Shown piece by piece: positions 1-6,032 of a stretch of DNA of 6,402 nt (its first letter is position 1; each line of letters opens with the position of its first letter). Where the stretch lies: assembly GCA_934446285.1 (NCBI GenBank), contig CAKSEI010000090.1, positions 1 through 6,402 of the forward strand, in the 5' to 3' direction. Position numbers and translations under genes: made by a program. Below the pieces are notes generated by a model. It did no database searches. It was not told where the DNA came from and saw nothing but the letters and a program-made list of their open reading frames with translations. Origin of the DNA: an uncultured Eubacteriales bacterium (lineage in GTDB: Bacteria > Bacillota > Clostridia > Oscillospirales > CAG-272).

Positions 1-1883
1 TACATAAGCTCTCCGTCCTCGTTGTAGAAGTAGAAAGCGTCATCCTGATACGGTGAGAGCTTCTCGCCGTTCTCGCCTATAATATAGAGACCGTCCGAAT
101 TATCCATATCGATATACCACTCGCCCATGTTGACGAGTTTGCCGTTGTCGTCATAGCCGTAGCACTCGTAGAGATATCCGAATCCGTCACCGTAGTTGTC
201 GTCATCGCCTCCGAAAAATCCGGAGTTAATAAGAGAGCCTATTAACGACTCTATCTCGTCGGGCATTGCGTCGATGAAATCAAAGGCATCCACTCCCGCG
301 AGCCACTCACGGGCAGCGTCGCTGTCGGAGAGGTCTACGGCGTCCGAGAAGTCGGGCAGCTTGTCAATTTTTGAGTTTCTCATGGTCGTCTTAAATTCGA
401 CAGAGCCTATATCAGTTCCGTCATTTTTCACGGTGAGAGTTACATTCGATGTGTCGCCCTCGCCGGAAACATCAAAGTCAAGAGAAATACCGTCAAGAGA
501 AATACCCGAGTCGTTGTCCTCGGCTATCATGTCGGAAAGTGCCTTGCCGGGCTTTACGGTTGCATTAAACGATATTTTGTCGCCGCTCTTCTCGTAGTCC
601 TTTACCTCAAAGGTAAGGTACTCGGCGCCCGCGGAGGTCACGTTTCCGCTGTAGTTCTTCCCGTCGCCCGAGAATACAGCTTTTATGTCAAATTTGTCGC
701 CGTAGCTGCCGCTCATGTCAAGCTCGCCCGCGCTGCTCCTGCCGTCGGTAACGTACATAAACGAAATGCCGTCATCGCCGTCTTTTAAGGAGAATCCGGT
801 GATTATCGACTTGCTGTTTATATAGAATTTAACGTCGCCCGCGGACTGCTCGGTCACGTCAGCATCCTTTATCTCCGAGATAAGCCCTTCTATGTCGGAG
901 TCGGTATAGTCCGCACCGAGCTTTGTCATAAGCTCCCTCTGGTCGCCATCGCCCTTTGCAGCCTCAAGCACGGCAAGAGCCACATCGTGCAGTGTCTGCC
1001 CGTCAAGCTTCTGCGAGATGACGGTGTACTTCGCGCTAACACCGCCTAAGGTAACCTCCTCACGCGCCTTTTCCGCGCTCTTCATGCTCTTTGCCGCTAT
1101 TGCCGCATACCTTGTGAGTATGTCGGGCAGCTTTTCGCTTATATATTTAACGTCAAAATTTACGGCTGGCAGCTCGTCAAGTGCTCCGTTAAGGCCTCCG
1201 CCTATTCCGTCAAGGCTCGCAGAGGTGCTCCCGAGCAGCAGGTAATCGTCGGACAGCCCGGGTATGCGCGCATATATGCCCTCTTCGGTTATGTACATCT
1301 CGGCTTTCGCCACCTCGTCCTGACCGAGTGTGAGGTCATAGGTCATCACGCTGCCGCCCGACGCATAGTCAACGGCGGAGTTTAGGCGCAAATCGTTTAT
1401 AAACGAGAAATCCTCGCCGAGCATATTGAGAGTGGTTATAACGGTATCATTTACCTTTACTCCGTAGGAAATGTCGCAGCCCGTCTTTATCTCTTCGTCG
1501 GAAGAATATTTGTCGCGTGTCTTTTCGATTGAGTAAGCAAGGTATTCACCCGGGGACGAGAACGTCCTCTTGAGAAATCCCGTGCCGCCGAGACACATTA
1601 TCCCGGCAAGGGCTATGATAACTATTCCCGCAATGCACGCGGCGATTATCGGAAGAGCCTTGCTCTTTTTCTTTACGGCATCTCCCGCCGCCTGTATATC
1701 GTTTGTCGGCTGTGCAGCCCTTATGTTCTCCACACCTGCGGTATCGGTCTGCGCTGCGCTCTCCTGCACTTCTGCGTCTGCGGTATTTACCGCGTCGGCT
1801 GCCTGAGACTCGGTGCTCTGCCCGCAATCGGGACAGAATTTCGCGTCGTCGGGAAGCTCAGCTCCGCATTTTTTGCAAATCAT
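1..1883 (-). CDS. Membrane-anchored zinc-ribbon protein, function unknown (C-terminus beyond window)
   Basis: An open frame runs uninterrupted from ATG at 1883 to the left edge, giving 627 visible residues and no stop. Residues 3-20 form a zinc ribbon with two CxxC pairs (C3/C6 and C17/C20). An Ala/Thr/Asp/Gln-rich linker (about 22-70) leads to a basic KKKSK patch and one hydrophobic helix (about 76-98). By the positive-inside rule the ribbon should be cytoplasmic and the remaining 500 or more residues extracellular. The outer part is acidic, polar and rich in alternating beta-like stretches, with a Gly/Asp/Tyr-rich segment near residues 554-572. Single-ribbon membrane proteins of this layout are common in Clostridia, but I cannot assign a named family or function to the outer domain. 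A clean AAGGAGA site (1890-1896) 6 nt upstream fixes the start, and the gene has its own promoter. A sensor or surface-polymer role would be speculation. Confidence 0.9.
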   Translation of the reverse strand, partial: MICKKCGAELPDDAKFCPDCGQSTESQAADAVNTADAEVQESAAQTDTAGVENIRAAQPTNDIQAAGDAVKKKSKALPIIAACIAGIVIIALAGIMCLGGTGFLKRTFSSPGEYLAYSIEKTRDKYSSDEEIKTGCDISYGVKVNDTVITTLNMLGEDFSFINDLRLNSAVDYASGGSVMTYDLTLGQDEVAKAEMYITEEGIYARIPGLSDDYLLLGSTSASLDGIGGGLNGALDELPAVNFDVKYISEKLPDILTRYAAIAAKSMKSAEKAREEVTLGGVSAKYTVISQKLDGQTLHDVALAVLEAAKGDGDQRELMTKLGADYTDSDIEGLISEIKDADVTEQSAGDVKFYINSKSIITGFSLKDGDDGISFMYVTDGRSSAGELDMSGSYGDKFDIKAVFSGDGKNYSGNVTSAGAEYLTFEVKDYEKSGDKISFNATVKPGKALSDMIAEDNDSGISLDGISLDFDVSGEGDTSNVTLTVKNDGTDIGSVEFKTTMRNSKIDKLPDFSDAVDLSDSDAAREWLAGVDAFDFIDAMPDEIESLIGSLINSGFFGGDDDNYGDGFGYLYECYGYDDNGKLVNMGEWYIDMDNSDGLYIIGENGEKLSPYQDDAFYFYNEDGELM

Positions 1884-1889
1884 GGCATA

Positions 1890-1942
1890 TCTCCTTATGT
1901 CTTATTTAAGATGATTATAACATATAAACATTCATTATGCAA
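1890..1942 (-). promoter_or_regulatory. Promoter and ribosome binding site of the zinc-ribbon membrane protein gene
   Basis: Read on the minus strand, a perfect TATAAT -10 box (1914-1919) is preceded by TGT, making an extended -10 element (TGn). Exactly 17 bp upstream is a weak -35, TTGCAT (1937-1942). Transcription should start near 1907, giving a leader of about 24 nt that contains the AAGGAGA Shine-Dalgarno sequence (1890-1896). The extended -10 probably makes up for the poor -35. The leader is too short for a riboswitch. Confidence 0.75.
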
Positions 1943-1950
1943 CAATCAAT

Positions 1951-1983
1951 AAAAAAAAGTACAAGCCGCAGCCGTACTTTTTT
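1951..1983 (-). terminator. Rho-independent terminator of the two-gene minus-strand operon
   Basis: The arms AAAAAAGTAC (1953-1962) and GTACTTTTTT (1974-1983) are perfectly complementary, with an 11-nt loop. On the minus strand the stem runs into a tract of eight T residues, the complement of A 1951-1958. It begins 5 bp past the stop codon of the cysteine-rich gene (1989). It is A/T-symmetric, so it could work in both directions, but no plus-strand gene ends here. It insulates the next gene, whose -35 box lies only about 9 bp further on. Confidence 0.8.
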
Positions 1984-1988
1984 CCAAA

Positions 1989-2630
1989 CTATTTCAGTAT
2001 TATCTCGTCGCTGTCTATAAAGGACATGGCGTCAAGCGTTCCCGCAAGGGGAATTACCGCATTCGCGTTGCACTCCGTGCAGAAGATAAGCACATCGTCG
2101 TTCATAAAGCGAAAGTCGTAATGCCCCTTGCCGGGAGGGCACTTGCAGTGTATGCAGCCGTCGGCTTTGAATTCCTCGAGCATATATCTGACGAGATTGT
2201 CCGTCTCGGGGTCGGTAAGGGTCATGCCGCTCTCATTGTGAAAGTCGTCGAATGAGTCAATCCCCGCCGCCTCCATCATCTTCTCCAGCTCTCTGTCACT
2301 CTCATCAAGCCTCTTAAGACAATCGTCGCTGCCGCCGATAAAAGCTATCTCTATACCCGTATACGGGCAGGTGACGTCGAGCACCTTCTTGTCAAAAAAG
2401 CTCTTCTCGGATATGACAAACGTATGCTCCCCGCCGCAGGTAAGGCAGGGTACTTTCATTTTTATTTTCTCGCCGCGCATCTTCTCGAGCGTGAGCGCAG
2501 AGTGCCCACAGTCGCACTTTAGCTTTATCATATCGGCATTGAGCGTGAAAATGCCCACCATGCTGATAACACTCGCACCGCAGTGTGGACAGCGGTATAT
2601 AACCTCTGTCTCCTTTGAATTAAGTATCAT
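1989..2630 (-). CDS. Cysteine-rich multi-zinc-ribbon protein, function unknown
   Basis: This predicted soluble protein of 213 residues has no signal peptide or membrane segment. It contains several metal-binding cysteine groups: CPHC (14-17) with CDCGH (39-43), CLTC (62-65) followed by C88 and C104, and near the end C159/C162/C164 with C184/C187. The first and last sets look like complete four-cysteine zinc sites; the middle one is less certain. The acidic stretch about 105-155 between them looks helical. The overall look resembles conserved zinc-ribbon proteins of unknown function in Clostridia (recollection, not a search), and I cannot name a family. The start at 2630 is supported by a strong GGAGGAG site (2638-2644) 7 nt upstream. 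The ATG overlaps the stop of the upstream membrane-protein gene as ATGA, so the two are probably translated together. A role in nucleic-acid or protein binding is only a guess from the ribbons. Confidence 0.9.
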   Translation of the reverse strand: MILNSKETEVIYRCPHCGASVISMVGIFTLNADMIKLKCDCGHSALTLEKMRGEKIKMKVPCLTCGGEHTFVISEKSFFDKKVLDVTCPYTGIEIAFIGGSDDCLKRLDESDRELEKMMEAAGIDSFDDFHNESGMTLTDPETDNLVRYMLEEFKADGCIHCKCPPGKGHYDFRFMNDDVLIFCTECNANAVIPLAGTLDAMSFIDSDEIILK

Positions 2631-3331
2631 ACTCCGTCTCCTCCGTCATGATAGATAAGTCCGTAGCTCTGTCCTCCCGGTGACGGGAGTGTATAGCTCT
2701 GCGGCGGGAAAGCCGTCTCGTATCCCTCATCGTAAACTACAAGCTCGGCAACTCTCTGCCCGTCATGCAGCACGCGCAGGGTAAGCGTCGACGTGCCATC
2801 CGTGCAGTTACCGTCAAAAATTATCCTGCGATATTCATACATGGCTCTCCCGAGGAAGCTTTTCTCGGACGGGATATAGGCGTAATCGTCAAAGACTCTG
2901 CCGTCCTCCGTCACAAGCTCGTAGGTAAAAGGCTCATCCTGCCCCGAGTATTCCTCAAGAGCGCTTATATTATACCTAAACGTGAGCTGCAGCCCCGCGT
3001 CCGTATATTGAACACGCGAAAAGGAGAAATGCCCGTCGGCGGTCATCCTGTTCCTTATTATCCTCTTGCCGTCCGCCCCCGAGTAGCTCTCGATATCGTG
3101 GTCCGTAACCTCGAGCGAACCGTACGAGGCAGCAAGTAAGGCGTCCGCGTCCCAGAGAAAGCTCTCCGCGCTTGCGGGAACATGCTTATTTATCCTCATG
3201 CGGGCAAAAAGAAATATACAGAAAAGCGCCGTGAGCACGAGCGCCGCAATCTTAAAGGCACGGAATATCGGACCGTGCTTTCTCGGTACGAACTCCTCAT
3301 AATAGCTGTCGTTGTAATTATCGTTATCCAT
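2627..3331 (-). CDS. Single-pass membrane protein with extracytoplasmic domain, function unknown
   Basis: The 234-residue product begins with a hydrophilic, Asn/Asp/Tyr-rich cytoplasmic tail (1-24), followed by one hydrophobic helix (about 25-43) flanked by basic residues (RKH before, RMRINK after). The remaining 190 or so residues should lie outside the membrane. That part is polar, rich in Tyr, Asp and Ser, and looks like a beta-rich domain (for example the LQLTFRYNISAL and TSTLTLRVLHDG strands). There is no lipobox, sortase motif or catalytic signature, and I do not recognise the family. Its Gly/Asp-rich C-terminal end overlaps the next gene's start by 4 bp. The start at 3331 is supported by an AAGAGGA site (3336-3342) and a promoter placed just upstream. 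It is the first gene of a two-gene operon and is transcribed away from trpS. Confidence 0.87.
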   Translation of the reverse strand: MDNDNYNDSYYEEFVPRKHGPIFRAFKIAALVLTALFCIFLFARMRINKHVPASAESFLWDADALLAASYGSLEVTDHDIESYSGADGKRIIRNRMTADGHFSFSRVQYTDAGLQLTFRYNISALEEYSGQDEPFTYELVTEDGRVFDDYAYIPSEKSFLGRAMYEYRRIIFDGNCTDGTSTLTLRVLHDGQRVAELVVYDEGYETAFPPQSYTLPSPGGQSYGLIYHDGGDGV

Positions 3332-3361
3332 TTAATCCTCTTAAATGCTTTTTACTGACTT

Positions 3362-3390
3362 ATTGTACCACATTACGACCCGAAAAACAA
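3362..3390 (-). promoter_or_regulatory. Promoter of the membrane-protein/zinc-ribbon operon
   Basis: On the minus strand, TACAAT (3362-3367) is preceded by TGG, giving an extended -10. A TTGTTT -35 box (3385-3390) sits exactly 17 bp further upstream. The predicted start is near 3355, leaving a leader of about 24 nt with the AAGAGGA ribosome binding site. The -35 box is 9 bp from the -35 of the divergent trpS promoter. Confidence 0.72.
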
Positions 3391-3409
3391 TCTAACCACT
3401 TGAAAAACA
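3382..3409. repeat. 8-bp direct repeat overlapping both divergent -35 boxes
   Basis: GAAAAACA occurs at 3382-3389 and again at 3402-3409, 20 bp apart start to start, or about two helical turns. One copy covers most of the -35 of the leftward operon and the other overlaps the trpS -35. The spacing suits a dimeric regulator binding one DNA face, but A-rich 8-mers can recur by chance in such spacers. Confidence 0.4.
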
Positions 3410-3429
3410 TACGCCTTTTGTGTTAAAAT
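3400..3429 (+). promoter_or_regulatory. trpS-tagO promoter
   Basis: TTGAAA (3400-3405, one mismatch from consensus) and TAAAAT (3424-3429, one mismatch) are separated by 18 bp. TGT immediately before the -10 gives an extended -10 element. Transcription should begin near 3436, about 30 nt before the trpS start codon. That leaves no room for a T-box or trp-type attenuator leader. It also places the upstream in-frame ATG at 3433 outside the transcript, which argues against that start. Confidence 0.75.
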
Positions 3430-3451
3430 AGTATGAAAAGCGAATATAAGC

Positions 3452-3457
3452 AAAGGA
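3452..3457 (+). promoter_or_regulatory. Ribosome binding site deciding the trpS start
   Basis: AAAGGA lies 8 nt before ATG 3466. No Shine-Dalgarno sequence precedes the alternative in-frame ATG at 3433, where the upstream bases are the -10 region. Residues 1-11 of the longer version (MKSEYKQRIYK) also do not match the usual TrpS N-terminus, so 3466 is preferred. Confidence 0.75.
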
Positions 3458-3465
3458 TATATAAA

Positions 3466-4464
3466 ATGGAAAAAGAAAAAAAGGTTATTTTCTCGGGTGT
3501 TCAGCCGAGCGGAATACTGACTATAGGCAATTACCTCGGGGCGATAAAGAACTGGGTCGACCTGCAGGATGAATACAACTGCATATACTGCGTCGTCGAC
3601 ATGCATGCGATAACCGTGCGTCAGAACCCCTCAGAGCTGCGAAAGAGGACGTATGAGACGCTCGCGACGTATATCGCTGCAGGCATCGACCCCGAAAAGA
3701 CAACGCTCTTTGTGCAGAGCCACGTCCCTTGTCACGCCGAGCTGTCGTGGGTGCTCGGCTGCTATACGATGTTCGGTGAGCTTTCGCGTATGACTCAGTT
3801 TAAGGACAAGAGCGCAAAGCATGCGGACAACGTGACATCGGGGCTTTTCACCTACCCCGTGCTCATGGCGGCTGACATCCTGCTCTATCAGGCGGATCTC
3901 GTTCCTGTTGGTGTCGACCAGAAACAGCATATAGAGATAACGCGCAATATCGCCGAGCGATTTAACAGCATATACGGAGATACTTTTACCGTTCCCGAGG
4001 GATTTATACCGAAAAACGGCGCAAAAATAAAAAGCCTCTCCGACCCGTCGAAAAAAATGAGCAAGTCGGACGACAACGTAAACGGATTTATCAGTATGCG
4101 TGACGACAGAGACACGATAATACGCAAATTCAAGCGTGCAACCACTGACTCGGACACCGCCGTGCGCTTTGCCGAGGGCAAGGACGGCATAAACAACCTC
4201 ATGACGATATACTCCTGCTTTACCGGCAAGAGCATGGACGAGATAGAGAGAGAATTCGACGGCAGAGGTTACGGTGACTTCAAAACGGCGGTAGCCGAGG
4301 CTACTGCCGACGGTCTTGCTCCCATTCAGTCGGAGTTTGAAAGGCTCATGGACGACAAGGCTTATCTTGAAGATATTATGAAAAACGGCAGGGAGGCCGC
4401 ATTTAAAACAGCGCGCAAAACTCTCTCCAAAGTCTACAGAAAGGTCGGGTTTACCCAGCTATGA
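3466..4464 (+). CDS. trpS: Tryptophanyl-tRNA synthetase
   Basis: This cytoplasmic class Ic aminoacyl-tRNA synthetase activates tryptophan with ATP and charges tRNA-Trp. From ATG 3466 it has 332 residues, the usual bacterial length. The HIGH-type motif appears as TIGN (19-22) within PSGILTIGNYLGA. The KMSKS loop is exact at 197-201. The tryptophan-pocket block MAADILLY contains D137, equivalent by alignment from memory to the indole-binding Asp of the Bacillus enzyme, and GVDQKQH starts at 149. All family landmarks are intact, and it should be functional. The stop overlaps the start of the downstream transferase gene by 4 bp (ATGA), so the two form an operon. The predicted leader is only about 30 nt, too short for a T-box riboswitch, which often controls this gene in Firmicutes. 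The window alone cannot say whether this is the only trpS in the genome. Confidence 0.97.
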   Translation: MEKEKKVIFSGVQPSGILTIGNYLGAIKNWVDLQDEYNCIYCVVDMHAITVRQNPSELRKRTYETLATYIAAGIDPEKTTLFVQSHVPCHAELSWVLGCYTMFGELSRMTQFKDKSAKHADNVTSGLFTYPVLMAADILLYQADLVPVGVDQKQHIEITRNIAERFNSIYGDTFTVPEGFIPKNGAKIKSLSDPSKKMSKSDDNVNGFISMRDDRDTIIRKFKRATTDSDTAVRFAEGKDGINNLMTIYSCFTGKSMDEIEREFDGRGYGDFKTAVAEATADGLAPIQSEFERLMDDKAYLEDIMKNGREAAFKTARKTLSKVYRKVGFTQL

Positions 4465-5603
4465 AAACATACGTGATATACTGCCTTGCGGCTGCGGTCG
4501 TTGCTTGGATTTTCGCCTTTACGGCAACTCCGCTCTCGCGCATTTTCGCTTATGCAATAGGCGCGCTCGACGTGCCGAAGGAGGCACGCAGAGTGCATAA
4601 AAGAACCACCCCGCTGCTCGGCGGGCTTGCCATATGGTTCGGCTTTTCAATAACGAGCGTGCTCTTCTGCGGAGTGTCGCGCAGCTCGGTAGCTATGCTG
4701 TGCGGTGCGGCGCTTATAGTCACCGTGGGCGTTTTCGACGACAGGCTGTCGCTGCCCGCCATGCTCAAGTTTATTTTACAGATAGCTATTGCAACGGGTA
4801 CGGTTCTGCTCGGTGACATATCCATAAAGGAGATAACCGTACTCGGCAAGACTTTTGTTTTCTCGCCAGTGCTCGCCGTGTTGCTCACGGTATTCTGGAT
4901 TGTCGCGCTCATAAACGCGATAAACCTGATAGACGGACTTGACGGGCTCGCCTGCGGTGTTTCCTGCATAGGCGCGATATCGATACTTCTCATATCCGTA
5001 ATATACTCAAACTCATATATGGCGATATTCGCCGCGATACTCATAGGCTCCTGCCTCGGATTTCTCCCGTACAACTTCAATCCCGCAAAGATATTCATGG
5101 GCGACACCGGCTCTATGTTTCTCGGCTACATTCTCGCCATCATGTCGATACAGGGCATACTATCCATGCACTCGCTGCTCGCCTTCATCACGCCTATAGC
5201 CGTATTCGGTCTGCCGCTGCTCGATACAGCGTTTGCCTTTATACGCAGAATACTTCATGGCAGGAGTCCTTTCTCCGCCGACAGAGGACACCTGCATCAT
5301 CGCCTCATCGACATGGGATTCACACAGAAGCAGACGGTATGCATACTCTATATCATCAGTGCCCTGCTCGGTATGTCTGCCGTGATATTCTCTCTGAGAA
5401 ATCTCGACGAGAGCCTTGTGCTTTTCACAAACCGACGTCTGATGTTCAGCGCGTGCGGCACGCTCATTGCGGGAATCGTGATGTTCGTTGCGGAATTTTT
5501 CATAATGCACAATTATCATATGAGGCGTCACTCGGGACTGGGGCTGCCGGGCGAGACGGACTTAGATCCGACCGACAACACAAAGGACGAGGAAAAGAAA
5601 TAA
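4461..5603 (+). CDS. tagO: Undecaprenyl-phosphate GlcNAc-1-phosphate transferase (TagO/WecA family)
   Basis: This polytopic membrane enzyme of the MraY/WecA superfamily transfers a sugar-1-phosphate, usually GlcNAc-1-P from UDP-GlcNAc, to undecaprenyl phosphate. That is the first step of wall teichoic acid or other surface-polymer synthesis. The 380 residues carry the family signatures: DVP..RRVHK..TPLLGG (37-55), the metal-binding DD pair (93-94), NAINLIDGLDGLA (152-164), FMGDTGS with D215, and HLHHR (277-281). The HLHHR form is typical of WecA/TagO rather than MraY. About ten hydrophobic segments span the protein, and the last is followed by a charged tail ending DEEKK. The ATG at 4461 overlaps the trpS stop. 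The only upstream purine run (AAAGG, 4440-4444) is 16 nt away, so translation probably depends on coupling to trpS. The precise sugar and polymer cannot be read from the sequence. Confidence 0.93.
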   Translation: MKTYVIYCLAAAVVAWIFAFTATPLSRIFAYAIGALDVPKEARRVHKRTTPLLGGLAIWFGFSITSVLFCGVSRSSVAMLCGAALIVTVGVFDDRLSLPAMLKFILQIAIATGTVLLGDISIKEITVLGKTFVFSPVLAVLLTVFWIVALINAINLIDGLDGLACGVSCIGAISILLISVIYSNSYMAIFAAILIGSCLGFLPYNFNPAKIFMGDTGSMFLGYILAIMSIQGILSMHSLLAFITPIAVFGLPLLDTAFAFIRRILHGRSPFSADRGHLHHRLIDMGFTQKQTVCILYIISALLGMSAVIFSLRNLDESLVLFTNRRLMFSACGTLIAGIVMFVAEFFIMHNYHMRRHSGLGLPGETDLDPTDNTKDEEKK

Positions 5604-5665
5604 AAATCAGTGAAAACTAAATTGAGCTTTTTAAGAAAAGGACAATAACCTTTCAATAAATTAAG

Positions 5666-5700
5666 CAGAAGCCCTCACATGAGGGCTTCTGTTCTTTCTC
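5666..5700 (+). terminator. Rho-independent terminator of the trpS-tagO operon
   Basis: CAGAAGCCCTC (5666-5676) and GAGGGCTTCTG (5681-5691) form a perfect 11-bp GC-rich stem with the loop ACAT. A pyrimidine tail, TTCTTTCTC, follows. The U content of the tail is moderate, but the stem is strong and it lies 63 bp past the transferase stop codon. Confidence 0.85.
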
Positions 5701-5711
5701 GGGCTTTGTAG

Positions 5712-5740
5712 GAAAAGCGGCATATACTGTACGCAAATCA
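5712..5740 (+). repeat. Imperfect direct repeat, copy A
   Basis: This 29-nt segment beginning GAAAAGCGG matches the segment at 5964-5992 at 20 of 29 aligned positions by eye, without gaps. Shared blocks are AAAGCGG, CTGT and CG followed by AAA. Its ACGCAAA (5731-5737) can also pair with TTTGCGT (5760-5766), and GCGG with CCGC further out, forming an interrupted hairpin. Confidence 0.45.
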
Positions 5741-5783
5741 CTGCCGAAAATTTCTTCCGTTTGCGTTTTGTTTCCGCTGTCCC

Positions 5784-5836
5784 GCGCCTCCCCCCCAGTA
5801 AATGGAGGTGGCATGGCGCAGCCGTGACGGAGGGAT
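5784..5836. repeat. Probable dispersed palindromic intergenic repeat (degenerate copy)
   Basis: CCTCC (5787-5791) pairs with GGAGG (5804-5808). A second hairpin follows directly, ATGGC / GCCGT around a GCA loop (5813-5825) with one G-T pair, then GACGGAGGG. This two-hairpin order, with a GGAGGTGGCA core and GCCGTGACGGAGGG after it, resembles from memory a very abundant intergenic repeat of gut Firmicutes. The copy is imperfect: the first stem loop carries a run of seven C residues (5790-5796). Assignment to a family rests on recollection, not a search. Confidence 0.55.
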
Positions 5837-5845
5837 TGTTACGTC

Positions 5846-5901
5846 GAATAGCCTTATACAAACGGGAAAATAAGCATAAGTAAAACCGAAAATTGCTATT
5901 C
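5846..5901. repeat. Inverted repeat with an inner hairpin
   Basis: GAATAGC (5846-5852) is complementary to GCTATTC (5895-5901). Inside, CTTAT (5853-5857) can pair with ATAAG (5870-5874). The nested arrangement could fold as RNA, but the stems are short and A/T-rich. Confidence 0.4.
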
Positions 5902-5951
5902 TACTATACGGTCGGGCGATATATATTTTTCTCCATATAAAAGCTTTTGCG

Positions 5952-5972
5952 CCGCTTTCGAGGGGAAAGCGG
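5952..5972. repeat. Short hairpin
   Basis: CCGCTTTC (5952-5959) and GAAAGCGG (5965-5972) form a perfect 8-bp stem around a GAGGG loop. No T-tract follows, so it is not an obvious terminator. The right arm is also the start of direct-repeat copy B. Confidence 0.55.
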
Positions 5973-5992
5973 TAATATCTGTTCGTAAACAA
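5964..5992 (+). repeat. Imperfect direct repeat, copy B
   Basis: This is the second member of the pair described at 5712-5740, in the same orientation and 252 bp away. It ends 5 bp before the next terminator stem. Copy A begins 20 bp after the first terminator stem, so the two copies bracket the material between the terminators. Confidence 0.45.
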
Positions 5993-5997
5993 AATCA

Positions 5998-6032
5998 AGG
6001 AGAAACCCCAGGCGAGGGTTTCTCCTCTTTTT
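5998..6032. terminator. Strong, possibly bidirectional terminator
   Basis: AGGAGAAACCC (5998-6008) and GGGTTTCTCCT (6016-6026) form a perfect 11-bp stem with a 7-nt loop. A CTTTTT tract follows on the plus strand. On the minus strand the same stem is followed by the T-rich TGATTTTGTT, so it may also stop transcription arriving from the sortase gene. No plus-strand gene lies between it and the first terminator, so on that strand it is a backup or part of a repeat. Confidence 0.75.

Noticed and set aside
196..597. Plus-strand 133-codon open frame
   Set aside because: It is antisense to the large zinc-ribbon membrane protein, whose frame is continuous and has a promoter and ribosome binding site.
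3433..3465. Upstream in-frame ATG as the trpS start
   Set aside because: It lies at or before the predicted transcription start, has no ribosome binding site, and adds 11 residues not typical of TrpS.
4550..5107. Minus-strand 185-codon open frame
   Set aside because: It is antisense to the transferase gene, which has all family motifs; the length reflects codon bias on the opposite strand.
5790..5796. Run of seven C residues as a phase-variable tract
   Set aside because: It is not in a coding region or clear promoter spacer, and may be a sequencing or repeat-decay artefact.
5661..5998. Minus-strand open frames of 66 and 86 codons
   Set aside because: They cross the terminator and palindromic repeats, have no ribosome binding site, and look like translated repeat sequence.
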